From Manihot esculenta (Eukaryota > Streptophyta > Magnoliopsida > Malpighiales > Euphorbiaceae), in the NCBI RefSeq assembly GCF_001659605.2, contig NC_035165.2, positions 13,016,445 through 13,080,444 of the forward strand: DNA of 64,000 nt. Reading direction: 5' to 3'. Every line of letters begins with the position of its first letter. The first letter of the stretch is position 1. Below the pieces are notes generated by a model. The model had not been told where the DNA came from. It saw nothing but the letters and a program-made list of their open reading frames with translations, and did not search any database. Shown here in pieces: positions 22,848 to 34,275 of this stretch. A program made the translations under genes and the position numbers.

Positions 22848-25357
22848 TGTAACAGCCCGGAAACCGGTACCCTCTTTGTAACGGCCCAAACTGCTCGGCA
22901 CTAGGATCCAGATCGGCTTAAGGCCGCCGGGACCCGTAGTAAGCCTGCTATGAACTCTGTGTATCTGTTAAAATCCCATACATGATCCGACTCGACTATT
23001 CCTTATTAAAACTTGTCTTTAAAACTACCAGACTTAACCTTTAAAACACTGTACTATAGGTCCAATCATATGAACCAAATGCTCAGACGTACTAATCTGA
23101 ACTAGCCCTCAGGGCTATCTGTACTAAAGCAGTGATACTCTACCAAGTAACCTCCATGCACTATGCTCTGAAACATAGAACCCACCCTGTAGGGTCAGCA
23201 TATCATAAGTTAACTTGGCTACCATAGAGTCACAGGAATCAAACCTGGTCTTCTCTATTGGCCTCTCTATGGATCACAGGAATCAAACCTGGTCTTTCCT
23301 CCGCACTGGTCTTGGGTCAAAGGAAGAAATCCCTGTCTTCCCTCACAGTTCTATTCACTGGGTTTTCGAAACACAACATGTATTAAGCCTGGTTTGACTC
23401 ATTTCTCATCAAGCAACTATAAAACAGGATACATGCATACACTAGGGATTAACATACACTGACAATAGGCAAAAGCACATTCTAATACATTGATACCTTA
23501 ACTGACTAACTATTACATCACTTTACATATATCCTTTGACATACATCATGTCCACACTATACTATTACATATGCAATCCTTTAGCAACTCTGATGCTTCT
23601 ACCCTTCCCAGCTACTCTGAACCTGCAAAACTGGGATTAAGGGAAAGGGATGAGCTTCTACAGCCCAGTGAGTAGAAACACTGAAAACAGTTCATTCATA
23701 CGCACTAGATATGAAAATGCATCACAACACAAACATCTCAATATATCTTGGATTAGACATGACCCCAAAACTCCCTCGACGGGCTATTGAAGTCGCCTTG
23801 GTCCAATCCCCACTAAGGTAGACATGACCCCAAAAATACCCTCTGTCAACACTGGCCCCCCCAAAGGAGCTACACAGGGCATTCCAACAAGTAATTGCCC
23901 AACTGACCTGACACAATGACAGGAGCCGAAGCTTAGGCTATTGGAGTCGCCTGGGTCCACCTAATCTCTGATCACATAATATGCAATGCTTCACATTCGT
24001 GATTCTAATGCAATCACCCTAATACATATCATAGCATTCATGATGCATGAACTATGCTAAAGCATTATGTTTCTTTAATAAAAGATTAAGTTTAGTTCTA
24101 CTCACCTCTGCTCCTCTGGCAGATACTGTACTGACTCTGTAACTTCTATCTCTGATGACCTCCTCGAACTCTCGGGTCCAAACCTATACAAATGGACTCG
24201 AATGAGGTGCCAAACACACTCTACACAACTCATAAACAACTCTACAAGCTCATAAACCAAACACATAAAGCATGCAAAAGAAGGCTGGACAGGACACTTT
24301 CGGCGGCAGGTTCGGCGGCCGAATGTCCTCTCCAGAGACGAAACTCATGCACCTTCGGCGGCCGAATCTCCACTTTCGGCGGCCGAACCCTTTCGGGGGC
24401 ATGGTTCGGGGGCCAAACCACACTCCAGAGACGAAAGTCTCAACCTTCGGCGGCACCTTCGGCGGCCGAACCTCCCCTCCAGAGACGAAAGTCCAATCCT
24501 TCGGGGGCAGGTTGAGGCAGCCGAAACCACCTCCTCAACACGTTCGGCGGCCGAACCCTCCTTCGGCGGCCGAAGCTGGGTTCTCCAGTTAGGCAGAACC
24601 TCGCTCACCTCATGCTCAACTTCCCCCAAACCTTACTCAACATGCATACAACACTCCACAACTTGCACATATGCTTATATATGCACAAAGGGGTCCAAAA
24701 CTAGCCTATACCCCCAACAAAACACACTCAACTCATCAAATAGCACATAATCACCTCAAAATCCTCAAAAACTCAAAACATGCAACGACCCATGAAAACT
24801 CCTTAAAACCTTCAAAAATCATGAAAACATGTAAGAAATCTCCATACTCCTCTTGTAAACAAAAGGATGGAAGATCCTAACGTGAAGAAATGGAGGAAAC
24901 CCTCTCCAAAGCATCACACCGTCAAAACGCAACCTTTTTGCTTAAACTCCTCAAAACATGCTTAAATCTGAGTAAAACTCTCAAAGATTGGAAAGAACAC
25001 ATAGAAATCACTTAGAGAGGAAAGAAGACACACCTGAGGCGGCTGGGGAGTCGGAAAGCTTATCCCTTGACCGACTGAGGGCCCCCTTAAATAGTGGCTG
25101 GCCAAACCTCCTTCGGCAGCCGAACGTGCCTCCTAATCCATGCAAAGTTCGGCGGCCGAAACTCAACCTTCGGCGGCCGAACCTGGCAATTCTCCTCTAT
25201 GCAAGTTCTTGCCAAAACTCAAGTTTTAAAATTCATTTAAATAAAAACCGCTAAAAACATGTGTAAAAACATCCATGATACCCTTTGAGAGGAAACCGGC
25301 TCCGGAAAGTCCATCGGAACACCGGAAGTCCAGACCCCACTCTAGCCGGGTATTACA
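22848..25357 (-). repeat. Array LTR 3 (right)
   Basis: Same as LTR 2 with no difference noticed by eye. Ends GGGTATTACA at 25357, followed immediately by minus-strand integrase of element 0. The primer site of body 2 (reverse of GCTCTGATACCATC) lies just left of 22848. Confidence 0.85.
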
Positions 25358-26058
25358 GGCACTACTCTGCTGGTGATTTCTACTAGCTCAGGCCCTGCTA
25401 AGACCCTTTCTCCAACTTCTTCCCAGTAAACAGGCGACATGCACTTCCTCCCATAAAGAGCTTCATAAGGGGCCATCCCGATGCTAGCATGATAGCTGTT
25501 ATTGTAGGCAAACTCCACCAAAGGTAGATGCAGCCTCCAAGAACCGCCAAAATCTAGCACACACATTCTGAGCATATCTTTAATTGTCTGGATGGTCCTC
25601 TCTGACTGTCCATCAGTCTGAGGATGGAAAGCAGTGCTAAAATCCAACCTGGTACCCATAGCATTCTGCAGACTCTGTCAAAATCTAGAGGTGAACTGGG
25701 GTCCCCTATCAGACACTATTGAAACATGAGTCCCATGCAACCTGACCACTTCATCAACAAATACCTGCGCCAATTTATCCACAGAGTAGCCACTCCTAAC
25801 AGGGATGAAGTGAGCAGATTTGGTCAGTCTGTCCACAATCACCCATATGGAGTCCAATCTGTTGGACGTTGCCGATAACCCCACCACAAAATCCATAGCT
25901 ATATTCTCCCATTTCCACTCTGAAATCGGCAGTGGGTTAACCATTCCAGCCGGCTTCTGATGTTCCAGCTTCACCCTCTTACAAACTTCGCAGGTGGACA
26001 CGAACTGTGCCACTTCTTTTTTCATAGCTGGCCACCAATAGACTCTTTTCAGATCCTG
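25358..26058 (-). pseudogene. Element 0 integrase core, broken
   Basis: The minus strand shows [18 protein letters not shown] (end of the HHCC zinc region), [26 protein letters not shown], then a stop at 25678-25680 replacing the tryptophan that follows in relatives. After that come [18 protein letters not shown] and EVGERVLAGPELVEITSRVVP. The D, D and E positions of the catalytic triad can be placed in these three blocks. The array interrupts it at 25357. Confidence 0.85.
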
Positions 26059-29000
26059 TTACATTTTGGTGGCTCCAGGGTGAATGTTGTATCTGGCATT
26101 ATGAGCTTCCCTCATAATGTCACCTTTCAGACTCACGTCATCTGGTACACATAATCTACTCCCATAGCGGAGGATCCCCTTGCTGTCAAATCTGAACTCT
26201 TCATTCTTGTTTGCTTGAACTGCTCTGGCTATCTTTACTAACTCGGGGTCCTCATGCTGTTTCTGAGCCACCTGCTCCAGAAACACGGGTGTCATTCTCA
26301 TCTGAGCTATCAAAGCACCTGCACCAGACAACTCCAACTGCAACCCTTCATTGATGAGTTTGTAAAACTCTCTCACCACCGGTCTTCTCTCTGCTATAAT
26401 ATGGGATAGACTGCCAAGTGATTTTCGGCTAAGGGCGTCTGCTACAACATTTGCCTTACTCGGATGGTACTGGATCTTGCAATCATAGTCACTAAGTAGT
26501 TCTACCCATCTTTTCTGTCTCAGGTTCAACTCTCTCTGACTCAAGATGTACTGCAAACTTTTATGATCAATAAAGATCTCACATTTTACCCCATAGAGGT
26601 AATGTGTCCACATCTTAAGTGCAAATATCACTGCTGCCATCTCTAGGTCATGTGTAGGATAATTCAACTCATGCTTCTTCAGTTGTCTAGAAGCATAAGC
26701 AATTACCCTTTCATTTTGCATCAACACACAACCTAGTCCCACACGGGACGCATCACAAAACACTGTGAAGTCTTCATTACTGGTAGGCAGAGCTAACACC
26801 GGTGCCGACGTCAACCTTTTCTTCAGCTCTTCGAAGCTCTCTTCACACTGGTCAGACCACACAAACTTCTGATTCTTTTTAGTCAATCTGGTCATAGGAG
26901 CTGCAATCTTAGAGAAGTCCTGAACGAACCTCCTGTAGTAACCTGCCAAGCCCAAGAAGCTCTTGATCTCTGTCACTATAGTGGGTCTAGGCCAGTTAGC
27001 TACAGTTTCCACCTTCTTGGGGTCCACTTCGATTCCATTTTCTGATACAACATGCCCCAAGAATGAAATGCTCCTCAACCAGAATTCACACTTGGAGAAC
27101 TTGGCATACAAGCCGTGTTCCCTCAAGGTCTGCAAAACTAATCTCAGATGATGGGCATGCTCCTCTGTATTTCTGGAATACATTAGGATATCATCTATGA
27201 AGACAATAACAAAGTGATCTAGATACTGACTGAAAACTCTGTTCATGGGGTCCATGAATGCTGCAAGGGCATTGGTTAACCCGAACGGCATCACAAGGAA
27301 CTCATAATGCCCATATCTGGTTCTGAACGCCGTCTTCGGCACATCTTCTTCTCTTATTCTCAGCTGATGGTACCCGGATCTCAGATCTATCTTGGAGAAA
27401 CATCCTGCTCCTGCTAGCTGGTTGAATAGATCGTCGATTCTAGGTAACGGATACTTATTCTTGGTAGTGACTTTGTTCAACTGCCTGTAGTCGATACAAA
27501 GTCTGAGGGATCCATCCTTCTTCCTTACAAACAGCACTGGAGCACCCCAAGGTGAGGTACTCGGTCGGATGAAACCCTTGTCTACCAACTCTTGCAACTG
27601 CTCCTTCAGCTCTTTCAACTCTGCTGGCGCCATCCTATAGGGAGGGATAGATATTGGTCTGATTCCAGGCATCAATTCTATTTCAAACTCTATCTCCTTA
27701 GCAGGTGGTAAACCTGGTAGCTCGTCTGGAAAAACATCTAAAAACTCCCTGACCACGAGCACTGAGGCGGTTTCCCTAACCTGACTATCCAGCTCTCTCA
27801 CATGAGCTAGAAACCCCTGACAACCCCTCCTGAGCAACCTACGAGCCTGTAGGGCTGATATCAAACCTCTAGGTGTACCCCTCCTGTCTCCTCTGAAGAC
27901 AACCTCTGACCCATCCTGACCTCTGAATCTGACTACCTTGTCTCTGCAGTCCAAGGTAGCACCATGAGCGGATAGCCAATCCATCCCTAGAATGACGTCA
28001 AAATCTGTCAAGTCTAGAACCACAAGGTCGGCTGGAAGGCATCTACTCTCAACAAACACTGGATTAAACCGACAGACTGACTCTGCCACTGATGGATCAC
28101 ACTTGGGCCCACTGACCCAGAGAGGACACTCTAACCCAGAGATTATCAGACCCAACCTCTCAATAGCTCTCGGAGCAATAAAAGAATGAGATGCACCAGG
28201 ATCCATTAAAGCATACACATCTGAACAACCAATGATGAGATTACCTGACACCACGGTGTTGGATGTGTTCGCCTCCTGCTGAGTCATAGTGAAGATCCGA
28301 GCTGGAGCTGATGGACCTTCACCTCGGGAACCTACTGAAGAAGAGGCTGCCCTTCTCCTTCGGCCTCTACTACTGCCCTGAGTCATGGCTAGAGCTGCTG
28401 GCTGTGCCACACTACCAGAAGCTGTCTGCTGGGATGGTGCCATGAAAGGTGCCCTAGGACACCCCCGTGCCATGTGTCCCTCTTGCCCATATCTGAAGCA
28501 GGCTGTAGTCCCAAACCGACACACTCCCTTGTGTAGCTTACCACACCTCAAACACTCTACACCATCTGAACCCGAGCTCGAGCCACCACCTAAACCCAGA
28601 CCGGACTTCAACCGATTCCAGAACTTATTCTTCTTTGGCTTTCTGGTGGTGTTACCCCACCTCTTACTGCCTGAAGTTGCCGCACTCAGAGAAGAGGGAT
28701 CTAACTTTCCCCCACCTAGGGTCTTGGAACCTGAAGACTGTGCCACAGACTGCTTAACTGTCCCCTGAATGATGGCACTAGCCTCCATCTTCCGGGCCAT
28801 ATCCACTATGGCATAGAAACTCTCCCTCTCTGCTGATTGGATCAAAGAGGAATACCTGGAGTGAAGCTTCATGACATACCTCTTAGACTTCTTCAGGTCT
28901 GTGTCAAAAGCTTGCCCTGCAAACGGCAACAGCTCTACGAACCTATCAGTGAATTCATCTACACTCATCTCCTCTGTCTGCCTTAGCTGTTCAAACTCAA

Positions 29001-29844
29001 TCATCTTCAGCTCCCTGGAGCTATCAGGGAAAGTCCATCCTGCAAATTCATTTGCAAACTCCTTCCAAGTCATACTGTCCAATCTAGGGTCCACATAGTT
29101 CTTGAACCACTCACGGGCCTTTTTGCATTTGAGTGTGAACCCCGCCATCTGAATGGCTCTACTGTCATCTGCTCCTAACTCATCTATAATCATCTTAACT
29201 GTCTTCAGGTACTCAAAAGGATCATCTCCCGTCTTGAACTTGGGAGCATCCAGCTTCAAGTAGTCTGTCATCTTAACTCTGCTCCCTCTAGATGAGTTAG
29301 GCTTAGGCACTTGGACTTCAGGAGCTACAGGTTCAGGGGGTGGTGGAGGAGGTGCAACATTCCCCTGATTAGGGTTTGTCACATTTGGGTAAAAAGGTGA
29401 GGGTGGATACATTGGGTACTGCGGGTATGGTGGATAGAAAGGTGGGTAAGGCATGAAAGAAGGATAAGAGTTAAAACTGGAGTAATCCGATGTACCTCCC
29501 ATCGAATACTCGGGATTCTGTGAAAAGGGTGGGTATTGGGGTGGTTGAGCAAACCCTAAGGCCTGAGTACCTCCTTGAGATTCTCCCATGCCCTCTTCCG
29601 ACATGCTTACACCCAAACTTCCATCCCTTCTCTGATCAACATCCATTTCTTCCCCCTCAGCTGACATTCCTCCCTGAACTGCTCCCCTTCTGCTTGTATC
29701 AAAAGACCTTCTAGGGTCCCTTGACACTTTCTCTCTACTAGACCTGCAGGACATTGCCCTAGGCAAAGCAGGGGGACGGGCATCAGTGCCCTCACTTTCC
29801 GGTGGGACTCCAGTCAATCGTGCAGATCAACGAGTTCCTCTCAT
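26059..29844 (-). pseudogene. Element 0 gag-protease-RT-RNase H reading, near full length
   Basis: The family ATG is at 29844-29842 (MRGTR) but codon 6 is TGA (29829-29827; CGA in relatives). From 29817 the frame stays open for 1252 codons to TAA at 26061-26059, where relatives have tyrosine. Order: proline/tyrosine-rich N-terminus, Gag core ([35 protein letters not shown]), zinc knuckle region ([12 protein letters not shown], then [15 protein letters not shown] with a knuckle cysteine changed to tyrosine), and protease [12 protein letters not shown] follows ([22 protein letters not shown] near 27187-27201), then RNase H ([25 protein letters not shown]) and the start of the integrase zinc region. 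Gag and pol form one frame without a shift, as is usual for Tekay/Del chromoviruses. Confidence 0.9.
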
Positions 29845-30100
29845 CTTGCTTACTGAAAAACATCACACATCACATAAAACATTAGCATCAAATGGTTCAT
29901 GTGGAAACACATAAACCCGCATCACATACATCACATACATAGCATACCATCAATGCACATGCATAAAATCATGGCATTTCATATCATTATTCAAGACAGG
30001 ACTCTACATCCTATCCTAGTGGACATGATTTTCCTATTGTGCTTGCCCTTCTATAACATCTATGAGCCCGACACACTATAGGTTCGACCATATGAACCTA

Positions 30101-30114
30101 GGGCTCTGATACCA
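30101..30114 (-). promoter_or_regulatory. Primer-binding site, tRNA-Met type (element 0)
   Basis: The plus strand shows GGGCTCTGATACCA. Reversed, TGGTATCAGAGCCC is the tRNA-Met primer site, three bases inside the 5' LTR end at 30118. Confidence 0.9.
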
Positions 30115-30117
30115 ATC

Positions 30118-31936
30118 TGTAATGACCCGAAATCGGACCGCTACATGATTTTCATACACATTACTTTACATTACATTCCATTACAATATCTTTCATTATT
30201 TGCTCATGTCCACATCTAACTATTACATACACAATGCTTTTACTCTTGCTGACCTTCTGATCTATCCCGAACCTGCAAACCTGGGGGTTAAGGGAAAGGG
30301 GTGAGCTACTAGAGCCCAGTGAGCAGAATAGTAAAACATTATATTTAAAACATATGCTTTTATGAAATGCTTCACATCAAAAACAATTCACATCAAGGAT
30401 GGACTTGTCACCGATAGCCCTCTACATTCCAAAGTGCCGGGACGTAGAATGGGTCAATCGGACTTTCTCTTGAACATAACATATCATAACATTCCAATGT
30501 GCCGGGACGTAGAATGGGTCAACCGGACTTCCACACCGTATCATCGTCATCATATCATATCTAGGGCTAATGGGTCATCCAACATCCATCCACATCAACA
30601 CCAAAGTATGCAATGCAACATATTCGTGGATTCTAATGCAAGCAACCTAATATATCATGACATTCGTGATGCATGAACATGCTCAAAATTTATTTACTTT
30701 AAAACATAAAGTTCCATTCTACTCACCTCAGGCTGACTCTGAAGAGACTCTGAAGCAGCTATCTCACTGCTGGGGTCCTCGGTTCCTCGGGTCCAAACCT
30801 ACACAGGTGGACTCAAATGAGGGACCAAACATACACTAACATAACTCTAAACTACTCCCCAAAAACCCCCTAAAACATCATAAAACAGTCATAGAAATCA
30901 TGCAAAGGAAGCCTGAACAGGGCACTTTCGGCGGCAGGTTCGGCGGCCGAAAGTCCCTTCAGAGCCGAAACTCAGCCACTTTCGGCGGCACCTTCGGCGG
31001 CCGAAAGTCCCTTCCAGAGACGAAACTCATGCATCTTCGACGGTCGAAACTCCCCTCCAGAGCCGGAAGTCCAACTTTCGGGGGTAGGGTTCGGCAGCCA
31101 AAAGCTTGCCTCCACAGGCAGGTTCGGCAGCCGAAAGTGCATTTGGCTGCCGAACCTGAGTTCTTCCAGAAATGGCAGAACTCAGCCCTTATGCACATTT
31201 AAGCCTCCCTAACCTCCCAAACATGCATTTAGTTATTCTACAACATGCATACACACATACACAAGCATATAGGGGTCTCAAACTAGCCTAAACCCCAACA
31301 AAACACATCTAGCAACACATATATCATACATTACCCATAAAACCAACATAAACCCTAACATTAGGCATATACTCTAAAACATGCATCAACCCTCTTAAAA
31401 CCCCTCAAAACTTTCATAAAACATGCAAGAAGGGTAGGATCTAAGCTTACCTCTTGAAGATCAAGAAGAGAGGCGATCCCTAACTTGGAGATGGGAGGAA
31501 TCAAGCTCCTTGGATCTCCAAGCTCCAAAACTTGATCTTTAGCTCAAAATCTTCAATACCAAGTTAAAACTTGTCAAAAACATGAAGGATTTGAAGGAAA
31601 TCATCAAAACAAACCATGGAAGGGCATGAACTCACCTTTGCCTGAAAATGGAGGAGAAAGCTCGCCCATTTTCGGACATGGGACCTTTTATAGGTGGCTA
31701 GCCAGACCACCTTCGGAAGTCAAAGGTGACTCCAAAACTCCATCAAGTTCGGGCCGAACCTGGAATTTCCTCCATAGTGCTTTTCTTTAAAAAAACTCAA
31801 TTTCTTTCTTACTTAAAACCTTAAAACACTTGAAAACATTTTAGAAAAATATATTTTACCCTTCTAGAGGATTCCGACATCTGAGATTCCGCCAGAAAGC
31901 AGGAATTCCGATGCCGGGGTCTAGCCGGGTATTACA
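30118..31936 (-). repeat. Element 0 5' LTR with internal deletion
   Basis: TGTAATGACCCG to GGGTATTACA, 1.82 kb instead of about 2.2 kb. After the first 27 bases (to CCGCTAC near 30144) it jumps to sequence found about 350 bases further in the other LTR (compare 6289 with about 6617), so the terminal long-range stem is deleted. Small hairpins remain at 30425-30540, the conserved short block at 30723-30810 and the palindrome cluster at 30920-31170. Confidence 0.85.
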
Positions 31937-32252
31937 TAATAACCTCCCAGTTATGCTAAAAGAAACCGCCGAAAATTCATAAGGGTCAGGAGCCTTACCA
32001 GAACACACATAAAAAACTGCAGATTTCACCTCTTCATCTGTAATGGGAGCCAAAAGTTGAGTGTTCATGTCATCCGTGACAAGGTGTGGAATTAGAGATC
32101 GAACAATAGACGAATCCAAAATTGAAATAGTTGTATATAACTATTGAAAAAAAATCTCTAATAGTGTGTCAAATTAAATCCTCCTGCTCAATCCAAATAC
32201 TCAGCCTCATTTTTTATACAAAGAATAAAATTCCGCTGATGCCATTGAATAG
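31937..32252 (-). pseudogene. LINE segment 2: N-terminal RT region
   Basis: Minus-strand reading PITDEEVKSAVFYVCSGKAPDPYEF with VSFSITGRLL. This is the 'eEi..A......KAPGPDGF' entry of plant LINE RT and runs straight on to the CFAMWSFYSSSYLL...NHTNIVLISK residues beyond the block inserted at 6262. Further right (higher coordinates) decayed RNFILCIKNEAE residues precede it. The B element starts at 32253. Confidence 0.8.
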
Positions 32253-32693
32253 TGATATTATATAATAATCGCCTAAAATAAGCCATAAGCTATCACCACA
32301 ATATAATTCAACGTGTTAAGAATCTGATAAGTAGGTAATATAGTCCATCCCGAGGAAAAAAAGACTCGGAAACCTTACTCGCCTTCCCCTGGATGGGTCG
32401 AGTCTTGGTACAAAGCTACCATAAACAAGAACAATCCAACATATTCCCGTTACATCTGTAATTGCGGGATCACCAATCTATTAGATAGCGATATCCTCTA
32501 TCAAGAAGTCAGCCACATCATCGCTGGATTATCGAAAAAATGCTATATTTATATCCACTTTCTTACAATATAAAAAGAGAAGAATCATAGAGACAAAGAT
32601 ACGCTATTCTCTTACATTAAAGTTCTAAGTAATTCATTACATTCATACCATTCTTCAGTATGCTGACTTGAGCATCGAAGTGGCTACTATGGG
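32253..32693 (+). repeat. Element B 5' LTR, first part
   Basis: Starts TGATATTATATAATAATCGCC and aligns along its length with the 3' LTR at 59480-59950 (shared GATATTATATAATAATCG, GGGTCGAGTC-like, GCTGGATTATCGA and TATAAAAAGAGAAGAATCATAGAGAC blocks). A TATAAAAAG box near 32570 is a likely promoter. It is interrupted after ATGGG by element 1. Confidence 0.85.
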
Positions 32694-32869
32694 TGTAATA
32701 CCTGGCTAGACTCCGGTATCGGAATTCCTACCGTCCGGTGGAATCTCGGATGTCGGAGACCTCTAAAAGGGTAAAACCATGTTTTCATAAAATATTTTAA
32801 TGTGTTTTATGTTTTAAGCATGAAAGAAAATGAGTTTTTGCATGAAAATAACATTGGAGGAAAAACCCA

Positions 32870-33057
32870 GGTTCAGCCGCCGAACCTCGAGTTCGGCCGC
32901 CGAACATGCAGGCATTTCGGGTGTGCCTTAGGCCCCCGAAGGCATAAGTGAGGGAAGTCCAGGTTCGGCCGCCAAACCTCAAGTTCGGCCGCCGAACATG
33001 GCATGCATGCGGAGGCACGTTCGGCCCCCGAACGTGGCCTGGCCAGCCACTATAAAA
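32870..33057 (+). promoter_or_regulatory. LTR promoter: GCCGCC palindromes and TATA box (element 1)
   Basis: TATAAAA at 33051-33057 is preceded within 180 bases by four copies of the TTCGGCCGCCGAA type palindrome (some with one change), each containing GCCGCC, the core of the plant ERF-binding GCC box. The TATA box is conserved in the other copies (about 11510, 40276, 47873, 50347). Start of transcription would fall near 33080, giving a U3 of under 400 bases and a very long R/U5. Confidence 0.6.
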
Positions 33058-33886
33058 GGGTCCCTTAGCCGAAATGGGCGAGCTTTTCTCCCCATTTTCG
33101 GCCAAGGTGAGCTCTCCGCCGTCCCTCACCAATCTTTGAGTTCTTCCTTCAAATCTTTCATGATTTTCACAAGTTTTCATCTTGTTTTGAAGATTTTCAA
33201 GTTGTGAGCAAGTTTTGAAGCTTTGAGGTTCAAGAACTCAAAAATCTCCCACCTCCGAGTTTAGGTCGTCTCTCTCTCGATCTTCAAGAGGTAAGAGCCG
33301 ATCTTAAGCTCATTGCATGTTTTAAGTAAGTTTTATGAAGATCTATGGGGTAGAATGGCATGAGTAGGTTTATATGAGTTTTTGAGTTAATGTTATGTTT
33401 TGAGCAATGTATGTTGGATTTGTGTTGTTTGATGTGTTGTAGTTGTGGTTTAAGGTAGTTTGAGACCCCTAGGAGCTTGTATGCATGTTTTGGTTGAGCT
33501 AAATGCATGATGACATGAGTTTGAGGCATTTGTGCATGTTTGAACCAAGTTTCTGCCCTTTGGGAGAAACCAGGTTCGGCAGCCGAAAGGACTTTCGGCC
33601 GCCGAACCCTCTTGTGGAGGCAGCATTCGGCTGCCGAAGCTTGCCCCCGAAAGAGGACTTTCGCCTCTGTCTGGGAGTTTCGGCCGCCGAAGGTGCCGCT
33701 GAACCTGCCTGACTTTCGGCTCTGGAGGGACTTTCGGCCGCCGAACCTGCCGCCGAAAGTGCCCTGTCCAGCCCTCTTTTGCATGTTTTTCTATGATTGT
33801 TTCATGATGTTCTAGGGGGTTTTTGGGGAATAGTTTAGAGTTATGTTCATATATGTTTGGTCCCTCATTTGAGTCCACCTGTGTAG

Positions 33887-33959
33887 GTTCGGACCAGAGG
33901 AACCGAGGACCCCAGCAGTGAGTTCAACTGCTTCTGTGTCAGTAGAGCTTCAGCCAGAG
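33887..33959 (+). other. Conserved 73-base block with splice-like borders in the LTR
   Basis: Preceded by a T-rich tract ending CACCTGTGTAG and followed by GTGAGT. The interior (GGTTCGGACC...GAGGACCCCAGCAGTGAG...) is among the best conserved parts of all LTR copies. Equivalent blocks occur near 7875-7941, 12417-12490, 41112-41180, 48709-48779, 51184-51256 and 53955-54027, and reversed near 7162-7250, 30723-30810 and 63074-63160. The diverged array LTR keeps the same border pattern (14884-14975 reversed). A leader exon is a reasonable reading, unproven. Confidence 0.45.
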
Positions 33960-34159
33960 GTGAGTGGAATAACTCTTATGCTTTTAAATAAATAAGCCAG
34001 TTTTAGCATGATTCACGCATCATGAATGCCATGAGATATAATAGGGTGCTTGCTTTAGAACTCACGAATATGTTGCATTGCATAATATGTTGATGATGCG
34101 GATGAATGTTGAATGATCCTTTAGTCCTCCTATGTTATGATATGATGATGATACGGTAC

Positions 34160-34275
34160 GGAAGACCAGTGAGGCCCATTCTACGCCCCTGGCACAGTTG
34201 GAATGTTATGTTATGTTATGTTATGATTATGTAAGAGAAAGACCAGTGAGGCCCATTCTACGCCCCTGGCACAGT
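34160..34275 (+). repeat. Hairpin array in LTR (element 1 5' copy)
   Basis: Two copies of a roughly 33-base unit, GACCAG...CCCATTCTACG...CCTGGCAC, each able to fold with its CCAG and CTGG ends. Equivalent arrays with two to four units lie at 8158-8292, 12705-12840, 41340-41515, 48940-49110, 51460-51575 and 54231-54375, and reversed at 6890-6985, 30425-30540 and 62740-62870. Confidence 0.7.

Larger units (their letters stand above)
13629..25357 (-). mobile_element. Non-autonomous gypsy element, tandem LTR-body-LTR-body-LTR array
   Basis: Three LTRs (13629-16139, 18239-20748, 22848-25357; about 2.51 kb each) alternate with two bodies (16140-18238, 20749-22847; 2099 bases each), all minus-oriented. 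Copies are nearly identical by eye. I noticed only a C/T difference near 15187 versus 19797, a one-base A-run difference near 15708 versus 20317, and one base near 17937 versus 22538. LTR ends are TGTAACAGCCC and CCGGGTATTACA, so the family is related to but distinct from the autonomous chromoviruses here. The body has primer site, zinc-knuckle gene, decayed protease region and polypurine tract, and no RT or integrase. Flanks (TGGGT left, GGCAC right) do not form a clean target duplication. Confidence 0.85.
6262..31936 (-). mobile_element. Element 0: minus-strand Tekay/Del-like chromovirus, hosting two further elements
   Basis: Read right to left: 5' LTR 31936-30118, tRNA-Met primer site at 30114-30101, gag-pol from 29844, integrase down to 25358. 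An inserted non-autonomous array follows (25357-13629), then a short pol continuation 13628-13474, element 3 (13473-7490), and finally the outer half of the 3' LTR (7490-6262). Ends are TG...CA. The bases before the left end (TAAGA) and after the right end (TAATA) differ at one position, compatible with an aged 5-base target duplication. The flanking sequence on both sides is the same LINE. The element lacks the pol end, polypurine tract and inner half of its 3' LTR, so it is dead. Confidence 0.8.

Noticed and set aside
13624..25362. Target-site duplication for the non-autonomous array
   Set aside because: Flanks TGGGT and GGCAC do not match. A small change at the left edge may have destroyed it, but it cannot be claimed.
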